This document shows positions 38,039 to 64,000 of a stretch of DNA of 64,000 bases, in pieces; position 1 is the stretch's first letter, and every line of letters begins with the position of its first letter. The stretch is from the NCBI GenBank assembly GCA_963978545.1, contig OZ021727.1, positions 95,679,762-95,743,761 of the forward strand, given 5' to 3'. Source of the stretch: Linyphia triangularis. Taxonomy: Eukaryota > Arthropoda > Arachnida > Araneae > Linyphiidae. Under the pieces are notes generated by a model, which saw nothing but the letters and a program-made list of their open reading frames with translations, made no database searches and was not told where the DNA came from. The translations under genes and the position numbers were made by a program.

Positions 38039-38203
38039 TTTAAACAAAATGAAGAGAAAATTTAGTTTTAACTACAAAAGGAAATTAACATAGTACTGTA
38101 TTTTATGTCACTTTGATTGATGATATTTTGTGTGCATAAAGTAAATCTACTAATACTACAAGTAAACAACTTTTTTTAATGCCATCTCATTACCTCTCTT
38201 TAG

Positions 38204-63540
<25,337 letters not shown>

Positions 63541-64000
63541 GTAAGAATCTCAGCTGCTGATGCAAGGGCTGTGCTGCATTTTTACTTGACAGTAAACTAT
63601 AAAATGCTCTAAACTAAGTTTTAAAGTGATTTAAAAATGTATTCCTACCCCATGGAACCAGTGCTATATTTCTCATTCTATTTCCCTCACCAAAATGTTG
63701 CTTCACAACATAGAAATTTGTATCATACACCAGAATGATTATATCATGTTAACATAATAATAATAATTTGAAAAATGAATCTATGTTTTTACTATTAACA
63801 GTTCAGAATTTACTCTTAACAAGTGCTGCTCTACAACTATTTTTACTAAGAAATAAATTTATAAATGTTCATCAGTAAAGTAATTCTCACGTTATTTTTC
63901 CTTCAAGTTGTATTAACAGGAGGAAATTGTTTTTTACATCAAATTTTTAGATATTAGTAGATTCAGTAGTAATACTCAAGTAGGGAATGTGATACAGGAT
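63541..64000 (+). other. stan: stan intron, start only
   Basis: Begins GTAAGA. The remaining 460 bp are AT-rich with no exon or repeat that I can identify; the intron runs off the window. Confidence 0.85.

Larger units (their letters stand above)
1..38203. other. Repeat-rich region upstream of first visible exon (probable long intron)
   Basis: No exon of a host gene could be recognised here on either strand. The next exon (38204) enters in phase 1 in the middle of the protein, so upstream exons must exist, and most of this stretch is probably one intron of the same gene. That is inference. Stretches in which I see only AT-rich sequence with no feature: 1-1147, 3201-5088, 10831-12599, 15243-16549, 23226-24279, 24846-26399, 28521-30379 and 33133-37159. 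The remaining parts are listed as separate repeats. The short open frames are mostly spurious: they have no domain and many coincide with repeats or homopolymers. Confidence 0.6.

Overview
This is a eukaryotic, clearly AT-rich window. It holds one recognisable host gene fragment in a large amount of transposon-derived DNA. The gene lies on the + strand from 38204 to 63540. It is the middle of a Flamingo/Starry night/CELSR-type seven-pass cadherin, covering an EGF-like repeat, laminin-G domain 1, an EGF repeat, laminin-G domain 2 and the start of the next EGF repeat. Nine exons can be joined with GT-AG introns and matching phases, and a tenth 24-nt microexon is likely. Together they give one open frame of 1476 nt. 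The cadherin repeats that should precede it and the later EGF, hormone-receptor, GAIN and 7TM parts are not in the window. The protein reads like an arthropod orthologue. Long introns, a tRNA-headed SINE with an (ACCA)n-type tail and the mix of repeats would suit a chelicerate, perhaps a spider, but that is an inference.

Layout. 1-38203: no host exon recognised. It is probably the long intron upstream of the first visible exon, though it could include intergenic DNA. It contains foldback elements, two hAT-type elements with perfect 8-bp target duplications (5515-7440 and 17442-18381), TTAA-flanked elements (18007-18223 and 30380-31109), a pogo-like MITE (21121-21290), a solo LTR (21630-22380), SINEs, at least six copies of an unnamed interspersed family, and a pair of tandem hAT-type MITEs ending 165 bp before the first exon. 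38204-40453: four exons of laminin-G 1. 40454-57715: a 17.3-kb intron with a gypsy-like LTR plus primer-binding site, a third hAT with a perfect 8-bp duplication (43629-46209), a 194-bp (TA)n tract, and a DNA element carrying a SINE and a decayed LINE (48639-50805). 57716-63540: EGF and laminin-G 2 exons, with a second solo LTR (58503-59199) and a hAT-like element with a large internal duplication (60826-62596) in the introns.

I see no bacterial genes, CRISPR array, operon or new enzymatic system. The strongest non-routine signals are three. First, the 3' end of the SINE family is clearly homologous to the 3' end of the LINE fragment in the same window, and a third tail copy sits at 19836-19896. 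This points to the LINE group that mobilises the SINE. Second, many transposons can be defined to the base by their target-site duplications, and several are nested. Third, a likely in-frame 24-nt microexon sits between the EGF and laminin-G 2 domains of the cadherin.
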